64,000 bases of DNA from Roseibacterium elongatum DSM 19469 (GCF_000590925.1 NZ_CP004372.1:2647001-2711000); one strand, 5' to 3'; counted from the first letter of the stretch, positions 53,545 to 61,236 are shown. Notes: generated by a model not told the origin, from the letters alone. Translations and numbers: made by a program.

Positions 53545-54039
53545 TCAGTTCCAGAAGCCTTCATCGACGCCTTCCATGTCTTCCAGATCTTCTTCGTTGA
53601 ACCGCGTCACGTAGGTGTAGCGCATGTCGTCAACGGCCACGAGGTTCAGGTCGTCGATCTCGAGCATCACGTGCTTGTCGCCGATGTCGAGGAAGCCACC
53701 GATCTCGGCGATCACGCCGACGACTTCGCCGCTGTGGTTCAGGACGAGGTCTTCGATGGTGCCGATCTGGTTCCAGTCGGCATTGACCTCTTCATACATG
53801 AATTCGGGATCCCAGCCTTCGTCATCGGCCTGGTTCATGGTGTAGATCTCGCCGCCCGTGATGTCGCGGGTGCGGATCAGCTGGGCGGGGTCGGACATGT
53901 CCGTGCTGCCATGGCCTTCGGCCATCTGCATGGTGTCGTTTTCCATTTCCTCAGCGGTGACCGTACCTTCGGTCGATTGCGCAAAGGCCATCGGCGCGGC
54001 AACGAGAAGGGCGAGGGTGCTCGTGGTCAGAAACTTCAT
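53545..54039 (-). CDS. Secreted PRC-barrel domain protein
   Basis: A 164-residue acidic protein with a signal peptide (1-20, FLTTSTLALLVAAPMAFA) and a PRC-barrel fold from about 85 (WNQIGTIEDLVLNHSGEVVGVIAEIGGFLDIGDKHV in outline). Secreted PRC-barrel proteins are common among alphaproteobacterial general stress genes; the molecular role is unknown. AGGAGG precedes ATG 54039. It has its own EcfG-type promoter and terminator. Confidence 0.88.
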   Translation of the reverse strand: MKFLTTSTLALLVAAPMAFAQSTEGTVTAEEMENDTMQMAEGHGSTDMSDPAQLIRTRDITGGEIYTMNQADDEGWDPEFMYEEVNADWNQIGTIEDLVLNHSGEVVGVIAEIGGFLDIGDKHVMLEIDDLNLVAVDDMRYTYVTRFNEEDLEDMEGVDEGFWN

Positions 54040-54076
54040 AACAAACCTCCTTTGGTTGGTTGCGTTGTGCCGGATC

Positions 54077-54101
54077 AACGAGGCAGGACCCAGCGGGTTC
54101 C
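54077..54101 (-). promoter_or_regulatory. EcfG-type promoter for the PRC-barrel gene
   Basis: Minus-strand GGAAC (54101-54097), 16 bases, CGTT (54080-54077). Confidence 0.75.
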
Positions 54102-54220
54102 GGGAAATCTGCCGAAAAGATGCGCTCTCTTCCGATTGACGTGGCGGAATGCGACCGCGCGCGCGGACCCTTCCGTGCCGCACGGGCGGGCCCCCGCGCG
54201 CGCGGAGAAAGGGGACAGGG

Positions 54221-54246
54221 GGAACCGGCAACGTCCCGCGGTTGTT
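54221..54246 (+). promoter_or_regulatory. Weak EcfG-type promoter for the AI-2E gene at 54272
   Basis: GGAAC (54221-54225), 17 bases, TGTT (54243-54246), 25 bases before the start codon. The -10 differs from CGTT in its first base. Confidence 0.5.
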
Positions 54247-54271
54247 GTCGATGCAAACGGAGGTTTCATCG

Positions 54272-55321
54272 ATGACCCATCGCGCCGCGCAGACGCTGTT
54301 TCTGGGGATCCTCGCCACTGTGGCGCTTTTTTCGGCCTTGCGGCTGGGTCAGGGCATTTTCGCCCCGCTTCTGACGGGGCTGGTTCTGGGTATCGTCTGC
54401 GCGCCGCTGGCCAATCTGGTCGAGCGGACGGGCCTGCCGCGCACCTTGGCGGCGCTGATCGTCCTGGGGCTGCTGGTGTTGCTGACCATCGGTCTTTTCG
54501 TGGCCATGGGGCCCACCATCAACGAGGCCGCCCGCAGCGCGCCGGACATCTGGCGTGAAATGACCTTTCTTCTGGAAAACATCCGCAGCACCATGGCCGG
54601 TGTCGAGGATCTGCAGGAAACGGTGTCCGAGGCCCTGGGCGACGACGATGCCCAAGGCACGGCGGATGACGGCGGCGACGCGGTCTCGATCCCCGGAGTC
54701 TTCGATGCGCTTGCCCTGGCCCCGTCGGTGGCTGCGGCGCTGCTGATCTTTGCCGGGTCGTTCTATTTCTTCCTGCTCAGCCGCGCCTCGCTTTACGAAA
54801 AGGTCGAGCGGTCGATCCTGCCGTGGAACCGGCGTATGCTGGAACGCGCCGAGGCGCGGGTTTCGCGGTATTTCCTGACGATCACCCTGATCAATGGCAC
54901 GTTCGGCGTTCTGATCTGGCTGGTCATGACGCTGGTCGGCCTGCCGCAACCGGGGTTGTGGGGGCTGGCGGCCTTTCTGTTCAACTTCGTGCTCTATCTC
55001 GGGCCGGCCGCGCTGGCCGTCGCCTTTCTGGTCGTCGGCATCCTGACCTTCGACGGTGCGATGAGTGTCGTGCCCGCCGTGCTTTATGTCTCGCTCAACA
55101 TGACCGAGGGGCAGTTCGTGACACCGGCGCTGGTCGGCCAACAGATGAAGGTCAACCCGCTGCTGGTGTTCGTGTCGCTGGTGTTCTGGCTATGGCTTTG
55201 GGGGCCGATCGGCGGCATCGTGGCCATTCCGGTGCTGGTCTGGACGCTCTACCTGCTGGGACGCCTCGATTGGGAGCCCGAGGGCCAGGAAATGCCATCC
55301 CCCTTTCCCCGGATGCGCTGA
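54272..55321 (+). CDS. AI-2E family transporter, intact
   Basis: A 349-residue inner-membrane protein of the AI-2E/PerM family with about seven hydrophobic segments and the C-terminal core LPQPGLWGLAAFLFNFVLYLGP and TEGQFVTPALVGQQMKVNP. Substrate unknown; several homologues export sodium or metabolites. An acidic loop (GDDDAQGTADDGGD) interrupts the periplasmic region. GGAGG precedes ATG 54272. It is the second AI-2E gene in the window and serves as an intact comparison for the frameshifted one at 46290. Confidence 0.88.
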   Translation: MTHRAAQTLFLGILATVALFSALRLGQGIFAPLLTGLVLGIVCAPLANLVERTGLPRTLAALIVLGLLVLLTIGLFVAMGPTINEAARSAPDIWREMTFLLENIRSTMAGVEDLQETVSEALGDDDAQGTADDGGDAVSIPGVFDALALAPSVAAALLIFAGSFYFFLLSRASLYEKVERSILPWNRRMLERAEARVSRYFLTITLINGTFGVLIWLVMTLVGLPQPGLWGLAAFLFNFVLYLGPAALAVAFLVVGILTFDGAMSVVPAVLYVSLNMTEGQFVTPALVGQQMKVNPLLVFVSLVFWLWLWGPIGGIVAIPVLVWTLYLLGRLDWEPEGQEMPSPFPRMR

Positions 55322-55335
55322 AGGCCCGGGTCGGC

Positions 55336-56304
55336 TCAGGCATCGCCGGCATAGCTGTCGGCCTTGACGGCGCCGCGCGCGCCCATGGGGCGGTCGGGGC
55401 CGACGGTGCTGTCGTGCCGGGTCTGATGCTCCAGCTCGGCATCGACCACCGCGCCGAACAGCACCGCGAAGGCCGACAGCCACAACCACAAAAGCAGGAC
55501 GATCACCCCGGCCAGCGCGCCGAAGGTTTCCGCATAGCTGCCCAGCGTCTCGACATACCAGCCAAAGCCCGCCGTGCCCGCGATCCAGAATGCACAGGCC
55601 AGAAGCCCCCCGGGAGCCAGCCAACGCCAGCGGGCCGCGCGCCGCGAGGGGCCGAACCGGTAGAGCGTCGAGAAGATCAACGCCCCCATCAGGAAAAAGA
55701 GCGGCCAGCGCGCGATCTCGGCGGCCATCGCAAGGGCGGGCCGATCGCCTGCCAGCGCCAGTATGGCGGGCAGGATCGCGAAAACGGCCAGCACCAGACT
55801 GAGCGTGATCAGCAGAAACAGCGTCAGCATCAGGGTCAGAGCCAAAAGCGCGAAAAACCCCCGCGCCTCCTCCTCTTCATAGGCCACGTTCAAGCCTGCC
55901 ATCAGGTTCGCCACCCCCCGGCTGGCCGAGTAGATGGCCAGCGCCAGACCGGCCAGCGCGGCGAGGTTCAGGCTGGCCGATGCGCCGCCGGCCACATCGC
56001 GCACCTGTCCCAGCAGTATCTCGCGCGCGGCCGGGGGCAGGGCCGCGGTTCCGTTCTCAAGCGGGGCGATGATGTCGCCAGGATCGAGGATCAGGCCGGC
56101 CAGGGCCACCAGCGCAGTGATGCCGGGAAACAGCGCCAGGAGCGCGTAAAAGGCAACACCCGCGGCAACCAGTCCGATACGGTCGCGGCCCGTGCGCGTG
56201 ATGACACGCTGCGCGGCCTGTTTCAGATCGGCGAGGCCGAACTGGCTGGGGCGGCGGGCGGTCTGTTCGGTGTGGGTGTCGCGGCTGCTGTCTGCCTGGG
56301 CCAT
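55336..56304 (-). CDS. YihY/BrkB family inner-membrane protein
   Basis: A 322-residue protein with about six membrane helices and the YihY signature (RIGLVAAGVAFYALLALFPGITALVAL; later YEEEEARGFF and GGLLACAFWIAGTAGFGWYV in part). Once annotated as ribonuclease BN, the family is now regarded as membrane proteins of unknown, possibly lipid or envelope-linked, function. It converges with the AI-2E gene (14 bases between stops) and has an exact EcfG-type promoter. Confidence 0.9.
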   Translation of the reverse strand: MAQADSSRDTHTEQTARRPSQFGLADLKQAAQRVITRTGRDRIGLVAAGVAFYALLALFPGITALVALAGLILDPGDIIAPLENGTAALPPAAREILLGQVRDVAGGASASLNLAALAGLALAIYSASRGVANLMAGLNVAYEEEEARGFFALLALTLMLTLFLLITLSLVLAVFAILPAILALAGDRPALAMAAEIARWPLFFLMGALIFSTLYRFGPSRRAARWRWLAPGGLLACAFWIAGTAGFGWYVETLGSYAETFGALAGVIVLLLWLWLSAFAVLFGAVVDAELEHQTRHDSTVGPDRPMGARGAVKADSYAGDA

Positions 56305-56342
56305 GGCGGGTGCTCCGGTACAGGTTTCGGTGTCGTCACGTC

Positions 56343-56368
56343 AACGTCGCAGCGAAAGCACGGGTTCC
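56343..56368 (-). promoter_or_regulatory. EcfG-type promoter for the BrkB-family gene
   Basis: Minus-strand GGAAC (56368-56364), 17 bases, CGTT (56346-56343), 38 bases before the start codon. Confidence 0.74.
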
Positions 56369-56390
56369 GAGGGCCCGGAGGAGGGACGCA

Positions 56391-56423
56391 CAAAGAAAGC
56401 CCCGACCATGGCTGGCCGGGGCT
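56391..56423 (-). terminator. Terminator after the DUF3618 gene
   Basis: AGCCCCG (56398-56404) and CGGGGCT (56417-56423) form a stem; on the minus strand it is followed by TTTCTTTG. Confidence 0.65.
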
Positions 56424-56458
56424 GTCACGTGCGGATGAGTCGACGGGGGTCGCGGCGG

Positions 56459-57412
56459 TCAGCTGACGTCGCCCACCCCTTGACGCTTGGCTTCGCGCTT
56501 GGCGGCGGCATGGACGCGGTCCACGGGGTCGTCTTCGCTCGGCGGGCCGTTGCGCAAGGTGTCTTTCACCGCCTCCTTGCCTTCCTCGACGGCGGCTTCG
56601 GCGACGTTGCGCAGTTTCGCCGTCTCTTCGCGAAAGATCCGGTCGGCCTCGTCCAGCAGCTGATCGCGATGCGCGCCCAGCGTGCGATTCTCGGCCGAGG
56701 TCCGCGGCAGGGCCGCCGCCAGGGCCGCGCCAACGCCAAAGGCGATGGCGCCGACCAGCAGCGGATTCTCGTTGGCGCCCTTGCGCACCGAGTCCGAGCC
56801 GCGCGCAATCCGCGCCTCGACGGCGTGCTGCACCTCGATGGCCTTCAGCCGCGCCTCGAGAACGCGTGCCTTCGCCGCGTCTGGCAAGGTGTCGAGCCCG
56901 TCATGCAGGCGGGCGCGCATTTCAGTGGCGCTCTGGCGCAGCCGGGCGCGTTTGCCCTCTGCCGCGTTGGTCGCTGCGGCACTGTCGTGGTAGCTGGTGT
57001 CAGTCATGGACATGATATCGTCTCCTTCCTGGTCTTGCTGGCGCATGGCGGCGTCTGCCGCAGCCACACGCGCGTCGAAACCGACCATCGGATCGGCGGC
57101 ATCCGGCATTCCGGACGCCGTGGGTGTCTCGCGCCGGTCATAGGCGGCGCGCGTCGTCTGGGTCTGGGTCGGCGCTGTACCGTCGCGTGTGGTGCTGGCG
57201 AAAAGCCACGCCACCCCGGACCCGATAAGCGCAAGCGCCAGAGGGTTGTCGCGCACAAGCTCGGAGGCGTTGCTGGCGGGGCCGCGCAAACGGTCGGTCG
57301 CGCGCTCCACGATGGCCTCTGGCGACAGGCGCGCGTCGAGGGCGCGCAGCGATTGCACCAGCAGGTCGCGTTCTGCGGCGATTTCGCGCTCGATGGTGTC
57401 GGGGTCACGCAT
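56459..57412 (-). CDS. DUF3618 family protein
   Basis: A 317-residue protein. The N-terminal DUF3618 region (DPDTIEREIAAERDLLVQSL) is followed by a hydrophobic helix (NPLALALIGSGVAWLFA), a polar linker, a helical amphipathic region and a second hydrophobic helix (NPLLVGAIAFGVGAALAAAL). Function unknown; often encoded with holin-like and DUF3618-associated stress proteins. A good ribosome site (AAGGAG) precedes an internal ATG (MSMTDTSYHD, near 57012), so a shorter second product or two genes fused in frame are possible. The ATG at 57412 overlaps the restored stop of the holin-like gene (ATGCGTGA). Confidence 0.82.
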   Translation of the reverse strand: MRDPDTIEREIAAERDLLVQSLRALDARLSPEAIVERATDRLRGPASNASELVRDNPLALALIGSGVAWLFASTTRDGTAPTQTQTTRAAYDRRETPTASGMPDAADPMVGFDARVAAADAAMRQQDQEGDDIMSMTDTSYHDSAAATNAAEGKRARLRQSATEMRARLHDGLDTLPDAAKARVLEARLKAIEVQHAVEARIARGSDSVRKGANENPLLVGAIAFGVGAALAAALPRTSAENRTLGAHRDQLLDEADRIFREETAKLRNVAEAAVEEGKEAVKDTLRNGPPSEDDPVDRVHAAAKREAKRQGVGDVS

Positions 57413-57819
57413 TGACGGCCTCCTTCGCCGCATCGGTGCTGCGGCGCAATTCGCGCAAGCTGCGGGTGGGGGCCGATGTTGGCAGGCTTGACGCGCCGGA
57501 TGCCGATCGCGGCCAGGATGATCGCCACGATCAGACCCGCCCCGCCAATGGCCAGCGTCGCCCAGATGACATCCAGTCCGGTGGTCATCAGGGCCACGAC
57601 GGCGGCCACCGCCAGCACATTCAGCGCGGTCAGCGCCAGAATGACGGCCACCACCACCAGCCCGGCGCCAAAGGCGGCGCGGTTCAGGTTCTCCGACACT
57701 TCGCTGCGCGCAAGGTCGAATTCCTTGCGCAACAGCACCGTGATGCGGGTCACGATATCGCTGATCAGCTCCCGCAACGGCGCGTCGTCGCCGGGATGCG
57801 AGGTGGGATCCGACATCAC
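57405..57819 (-). pseudogene. Holin-like (phage holin 3_6 / DUF1469) protein with a +1 frameshift in a G5/C5 run
   Basis: The protein starts DAPLRELISDIVTRITVLLRKE and has two membrane helices, the Actinobacteriophage-holin-like/DUF1469 pattern found in many stress operons. After RRVKPANIGP the frame runs off; dropping one base from 57468-57472 restores the usual end TRSLRELRRSTDAAKEAVNA and a stop overlapping the next start codon, for a total of 137 residues. As given, the frame would run on past the DUF3618 start. Probably a homopolymer error. There is no phage context. Its start overlaps the previous gene by four bases. Confidence 0.8.
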
Positions 57820-58334
57820 GACACCCCGCGATCATGGGGCGACAGGCCCGTCGTATCTGTATCGGCGCGCTCGGACGCTTTCAGCATGCGTCCGGCGGCA
57901 AAGCCCAAGAGCGCCGCGCCCCCAAAGAACAGCAGGGGCTGGCGGCGTGCGAAACTGGCCAGATCGTCGGCCACATGGGTCAGATCCGTATCGCGGATCG
58001 AGCGGGCGGCGTCACTCAGGTTGTCGGCCAGGCGCTCGGACGCGGCATGCGCAAACGAGCCCGGATCGAAACTCTCGCCGGCGTCGCGCAGGCGCGCGGC
58101 CTGATCCGAGGCGCGGGCGGCGGCCGCGTCCTTGGCGGCCCTGGTCTGCTCGGCAGCGGCCTTGCGGGCCGCATCGGCCACGCTGTCATCGTCGCTGTCG
58201 GCCTGCGCCTTCACGTCGTCCGGCGTCGGGGTGACGGTGCGGCGCTCGGGCGGGATGCTGCCACGGCCCTCCGGCGCTTGGGGGTTTGGTGTGTTGAGTT
58301 CGGCCATTTTCGTGCTGTGGGCTGACTTTGCCAT
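57816..58334 (-). CDS. Hypothetical stress protein with one membrane helix, first gene of the holin-like/DUF3618 operon
   Basis: A 172-residue protein: a charged, Ala-rich helical region (DAARKAAAEQTRAAKDAAAA), then a C-terminal hydrophobic helix (RQPLLFFGGAALLGFAAGRML) like the nutrient-deprivation or DUF883-type stress proteins. Exact family not certain. GGAG precedes ATG 58334. An EcfG-type promoter lies 71-96 bases upstream and the following holin-like and DUF3618 genes overlap or abut, so all three are one operon. Confidence 0.78.
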   Translation of the reverse strand: MAKSAHSTKMAELNTPNPQAPEGRGSIPPERRTVTPTPDDVKAQADSDDDSVADAARKAAAEQTRAAKDAAAARASDQAARLRDAGESFDPGSFAHAASERLADNLSDAARSIRDTDLTHVADDLASFARRQPLLFFGGAALLGFAAGRMLKASERADTDTTGLSPHDRGVS

Positions 58335-58404
58335 TTGGCACACTCCTTTCATATCCGCCGTGGTCGGTCGAAACGGCGGTTTGTGGTCGGGTCTCTGGGG
58401 GACA

Positions 58405-58430
58405 AACCGGCGAACCGGCCCGCTGGTTCC
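58405..58430 (-). promoter_or_regulatory. EcfG-type promoter for the 58334-56459 operon
   Basis: Minus-strand GGAAC (58430-58426), 17 bases, GGTT (58408-58405). The -35 lies just past the stop codon of the upstream gene. Confidence 0.65.
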
Positions 58431-58431
58431 C

Positions 58432-58863
58432 TCAATGGCGCTTGAGCGCGTCAATCTGGGATTTGAGCGTGTCGCGCTGATGCAGGAGCAGCTTGTGCAG
58501 TTCCGGGCGCGGCTCGGCCGTGTCGAGCGCCGCGTCATAGGAGGACAGCAGCCGTTCTTCCCCCGACACGATCTGCGGAATGGCCGACGCATCCAGCGTG
58601 CCGAGCCAGTCGCGCCCGGTGGCGACGGCCTGATGCACGGCCCCCATCATCGAGCCGGTATCCTCGGGGCGGCCGCCCATATTCTCCATCACCGTCAGCA
58701 ATTCGGCGGCATGTGCCTCGTGCAGGGCGTGCAGCCTCTGGGCGACGGGGCGCAGCTCGACGTCGGCCTTGTCCTCCATCACCTCGTAGCCTCGGATGAT
58801 GTCGGCGATATTCGTCGTCAGTTGCGACAGCGCGGCTGTCGGGTCGTGCGTGTCGATGGGCAT
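58432..58863 (-). CDS. Ferritin-like four-helix protein, PA2169/DUF2383 type
   Basis: A 143-residue all-helical protein with spaced acidic and histidine residues (ADIIRGYEVMEDKADVEL, LHEAHAAELL, QIVSGEERLLSSYDAAL) as in DUF2383/PA2169 proteins, which adopt a ferritin-like bundle. Function unknown; members are common in stress regulons beside PRC-barrel and Dps genes. AAAGGAG precedes ATG 58863. It has its own EcfG-type promoter, whose -35 is only seven bases from that of the divergent gene. Confidence 0.8.
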   Translation of the reverse strand: MPIDTHDPTAALSQLTTNIADIIRGYEVMEDKADVELRPVAQRLHALHEAHAAELLTVMENMGGRPEDTGSMMGAVHQAVATGRDWLGTLDASAIPQIVSGEERLLSSYDAALDTAEPRPELHKLLLHQRDTLKSQIDALKRH

Positions 58864-58885
58864 GGCGGTCTCCTTTCGCGGGTAC

Positions 58886-58911
58886 AACCCGCGTGTCGCG
58901 CCAGCGGTTCC
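58886..58911 (-). promoter_or_regulatory. EcfG-type promoter for the PA2169-type gene
   Basis: Minus-strand GGAAC (58911-58907), 17 bases, GGTT (58889-58886). Confidence 0.66.
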
Positions 58912-58918
58912 AAGATGC

Positions 58919-58944
58919 GGAACATCCGCGCGGGCCGGTGCGTT
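58919..58944 (+). promoter_or_regulatory. EcfG-type promoter for the Rho-N domain protein
   Basis: GGAAC (58919-58923), 17 bases, CGTTT (from 58941), 25 bases before the start codon. Back to back with the previous site. Confidence 0.77.
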
Positions 58945-58969
58945 TGCGGGACACGGAAAGGAGGCCGCC

Positions 58970-59230
58970 ATGCCCAAGCAAATGCCCTCGATCAAGGACG
59001 AAGACACCTACGAAGCCCTGCGCGACAAGGGCTACGGCAAGACCAAGGCCGCCCGTATCGCCAACGCCCAGGCCAATGACGCCATGTCGCCATCGCAAAA
59101 GGGCGGCAAGGCGCCCCCCTATGAGGACTGGACCAAGGACGACCTGATGGAGCGCGCGCGCGAGTTGGACGTAAAGGGCCGGACGGACATGACCAAGGAT
59201 GCGTTGATCGACGCGCTGCGGTCGCAATGA
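58970..59230 (+). CDS. Small Rho termination factor N-terminal-like (SAP-type) protein
   Basis: An 86-residue protein. The N-terminal half (DEDTYEALRDKGYGKTKAARIAN) resembles DUF7218-type stress proteins; the C-terminal half (DDLMERARELDVKGRTDMTKDALIDALR) is a Rho-N/SAP helix-extended loop-helix fold often able to bind nucleic acid. GGAGG lies 5 bases before ATG 58970. It is directly under an exact EcfG-type promoter; DNA or RNA binding is inferred from fold only. Confidence 0.85.
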   Translation: MPKQMPSIKDEDTYEALRDKGYGKTKAARIANAQANDAMSPSQKGGKAPPYEDWTKDDLMERARELDVKGRTDMTKDALIDALRSQ

Positions 59231-59257
59231 CGCGCGGGGCGACGCTTTGGGCGCGGG

Positions 59258-59284
59258 GGAACCGGCCCGGTTCGCGCGGGTTCC
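59258..59284 (+). promoter_or_regulatory. Palindromic EcfG-type promoter before the amidoligase gene, leaderless geometry
   Basis: GGAAC (59258-59262), 16 bases, GGTT (59279-59282). The GGTTCC end also reads as GGAAC on the other strand with GGTT at 59263-59260, so the element is symmetrical. The start codon is only eight bases beyond the -10 and no ribosome site is visible, which points to a leaderless message. Confidence 0.65.
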
Positions 59285-59290
59285 CATCTC

Positions 59291-60259
59291 ATGACTGATT
59301 TCATGAACACACCCGACTGGCCCACCGCGCGCGGCGCGGATGGGCAGCCTCGGCGACTTGGCGTCGAACTGGAATTCGGCGGCCTGACCGAAGACGCGGC
59401 GGCGCACATCATCCAGTCCGTGGCGGGCGGCACGCTCGGCGAAAATGCGCATAATGTCTGGCGGATCGACACCCCCGATCTGGGCCGATGCGAGGTCTAT
59501 CTGGACACGCGGTTTCGCGAAGATGTGGCGCGCGCTGCGGGGGAGGGCGCCGTCGATCTTGCGCGACTCGTGGTCCCGGTCGAGCTGGTCACCGCGCCCT
59601 TCGAGCCTGCGCATCTGCCCGTTTTGAACGCGGTCGTCGACGCCCTGCGCGGGGCCGGGGCCACCGGGTCGCGGCAGGGCTGGCTGCTGGGGTTCGGCGT
59701 TCACCTGAACGTCGAAATCGCCGAAGCGACGCCCGGACATCTCTGGCGCATCGTCACGGCCTATGCGCTGCTCGAGGCCGAGTTGCGCCGCTCGTCCGGG
59801 ATCGACCTGTCGCGCCGCGTTCTGCCCTTCGTTCAGCCCTATCCCGATGTCCTGATCGACGATCTGGCCGACAGTGAACCCGACAGCCTGTCCGCGTTGA
59901 TCGAGACCTACCTGCGCCACGCGCCGACCCGAAATCATGGGTTGGACCTGTTGCCGATCTTTGCCCATCTCGCGCCGGATGCGGTCGCCGGGCGGCTGAC
60001 GGACGGGACCGAGACCAAGCCCCGCCCCGCCTATCATTTCCGCATGCCCGACTGTCGTATCGACGAGGCGGGCTGGTCGATTTTCGAGCCGTGGTCGATG
60101 TGGCTGGCGGTCGAACGCCTTGCCGCGTCGCCAGAGCTGTTCGAGCGCCTGCGCAAGGATCGTGCGGAATGGTCCGGGCAACCCGCCCTGCAGCGGGGGC
60201 GCTGGTCTACACGCGTGCGGCGCCTGCTGGATGCCCCCGCGACGGAGGATGCCCGATGA
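59291..60259 (+). CDS. Amidoligase family enzyme (Amidoligase_2, glutamine-synthetase-like)
   Basis: A 322-residue protein of the predicted amidoligase family, related to the carboxylate-amine ligase fold. It begins RRLGVELEFGGLTED, the G-x-E-x-E/F metal-binding start of the fold; later LLGFGVHLNVEI carries the conserved HxN pair and KPRPAYHFRMPDC the basic substrate-binding segment. ATP-dependent formation of an amide or peptide bond is the predicted reaction. It overlaps the class I amidotransferase gene by four bases, a partnership predicted by comparative genomics in which the second enzyme trims or hydrolyses gamma-glutamyl amides. Substrate unknown. ATG 59291 appears leaderless; ATG 59303 is an alternative. 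Confidence 0.85.
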   Translation: MTDFMNTPDWPTARGADGQPRRLGVELEFGGLTEDAAAHIIQSVAGGTLGENAHNVWRIDTPDLGRCEVYLDTRFREDVARAAGEGAVDLARLVVPVELVTAPFEPAHLPVLNAVVDALRGAGATGSRQGWLLGFGVHLNVEIAEATPGHLWRIVTAYALLEAELRRSSGIDLSRRVLPFVQPYPDVLIDDLADSEPDSLSALIETYLRHAPTRNHGLDLLPIFAHLAPDAVAGRLTDGTETKPRPAYHFRMPDCRIDEAGWSIFEPWSMWLAVERLAASPELFERLRKDRAEWSGQPALQRGRWSTRVRRLLDAPATEDAR

Positions 60260-61008
60260 CCCGCCCGCTGATTGGCGTCACGGTATCGCGCCGCTCGGCC
60301 TGGCGCATCTTTCCCCTGATGGTGCTGAACCTGTGGCTGACCGGCGGACGGGCGGTGAAGTGGAAAACCGCTGCCGACGTGGATCTGGACGCCGTGGATG
60401 GCGTGATCATCGGCGGCGGCGACGATATCGCACCGACGCTCTATCACGGCACCTTGCAGGCCGAGGCACGGCTGGATCATGCCCGCGATGCGATGGAGCG
60501 CTGGATCGTCGAACGCGCCGTCGAGGACGGCATCCCCGTGTTCGGGATCTGCCGCGGCGCGCAGATGCTGAACGTCGCCTCGGGCGGCACGCTGCATCAG
60601 GATGCCTATGCCGTCCATGGCGGGCGACGCTATCGCACCATCCTGCCGCGCCGCACGGTCGAGATTGCGGCGGGGTCCAGGCTGGGCCAGATCGTGGGCG
60701 CGGGGGACATGCGCGTCAACGCGCTGCACAGCCAGTCGGTCGATCGGCTGGGCCGGTCGCTGCAGGTCTCGGCGCGCGACGGCTCGGGCATGGTGCAGGC
60801 CGTCGAACGTACGCGCGATCCTTATGCCCTGGGGGTCCAATGGCACCCCGAGCACATTTTCTATGATCGCCGCCACCGCCGGCTGTTTCGGGCACTGGTG
60901 ACGGCGGCCATGGCCTATCGACGCGACCGGGCGCAGTTGCGCGATGTCGATGCGGTTCTTGAAAAAAATGTGCCCGGACACGGAACTTCGGCGCCGGCCG
61001 GCCGTTGA
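60256..61008 (+). CDS. Class I glutamine amidotransferase-like peptidase (gamma-glutamyl-GABA hydrolase, PuuD family)
   Basis: A 250-residue GATase1 protein with the nucleophilic elbow GICRGAQMLN (Cys near 97) and the His-Glu pair in VQWHPEH (near 197), so the triad is complete. PuuD-like enzymes hydrolyse gamma-glutamyl amide bonds. Beside the amidoligase (ATGA overlap) it may cleave or recycle the product made by that enzyme. A strong terminator follows, so the two genes form a closed unit under an EcfG-type promoter. Confidence 0.9.
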   Translation: MTRPLIGVTVSRRSAWRIFPLMVLNLWLTGGRAVKWKTAADVDLDAVDGVIIGGGDDIAPTLYHGTLQAEARLDHARDAMERWIVERAVEDGIPVFGICRGAQMLNVASGGTLHQDAYAVHGGRRYRTILPRRTVEIAAGSRLGQIVGAGDMRVNALHSQSVDRLGRSLQVSARDGSGMVQAVERTRDPYALGVQWHPEHIFYDRRHRRLFRALVTAAMAYRRDRAQLRDVDAVLEKNVPGHGTSAPAGR

Positions 61009-61092
61009 CCCGGCATCAGGGCGCCCGTTCAGCCCCTGAATGCCGGGCGGCGTTGACTGTCCCCTCTTCCCACCGGCGTCGTCCCTCGTGAA

Positions 61093-61128
61093 GGCCGAGA
61101 GTGTTTGCCCCACTCTCGGCCTTTTTTT
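61093..61128 (+). terminator. Rho-independent terminator of the amidoligase unit
   Basis: GGCCGAGAGTG (61093-61103) pairs with CACTCTCGGCC (61111-61121), followed by T7. Confidence 0.9.
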
Positions 61129-61139
61129 CGTTCCGCAGC

Positions 61140-61164
61140 GGAACATGGGGGCCGGACCCGCGTT
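61140..61164 (+). promoter_or_regulatory. EcfG-type promoter for the small membrane protein at 61237
   Basis: GGAAC (61140-61144), 16 bases, CGTTTTT (from 61161). Confidence 0.74.
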
Positions 61165-61236
61165 TTTCCAACGAAGGCGCGCAGCACCCCAGACAGGGCG
61201 GCGCGCTGCCACACTCAGTCAAAGGAAACCGCATTC

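Noticed and set aside
46290..55321. Quorum-sensing (AI-2) export system from the two AI-2E family genes
   Set aside because: No luxS, lsr or receptor gene is present, and the family name does not reflect the role of most members.
57004..57412. Two separate genes inside the DUF3618 reading frame
   Set aside because: A good internal ribosome site before the ATG near 57012 exists, but the frame is continuous and single-chain proteins with both hydrophobic helices are usual for this family.
57405..57819. Prophage remnant suggested by the holin-like gene
   Set aside because: The DUF1469 holin-like family is a usual member of bacterial stress operons; there is no other phage gene, attachment site or integrase.
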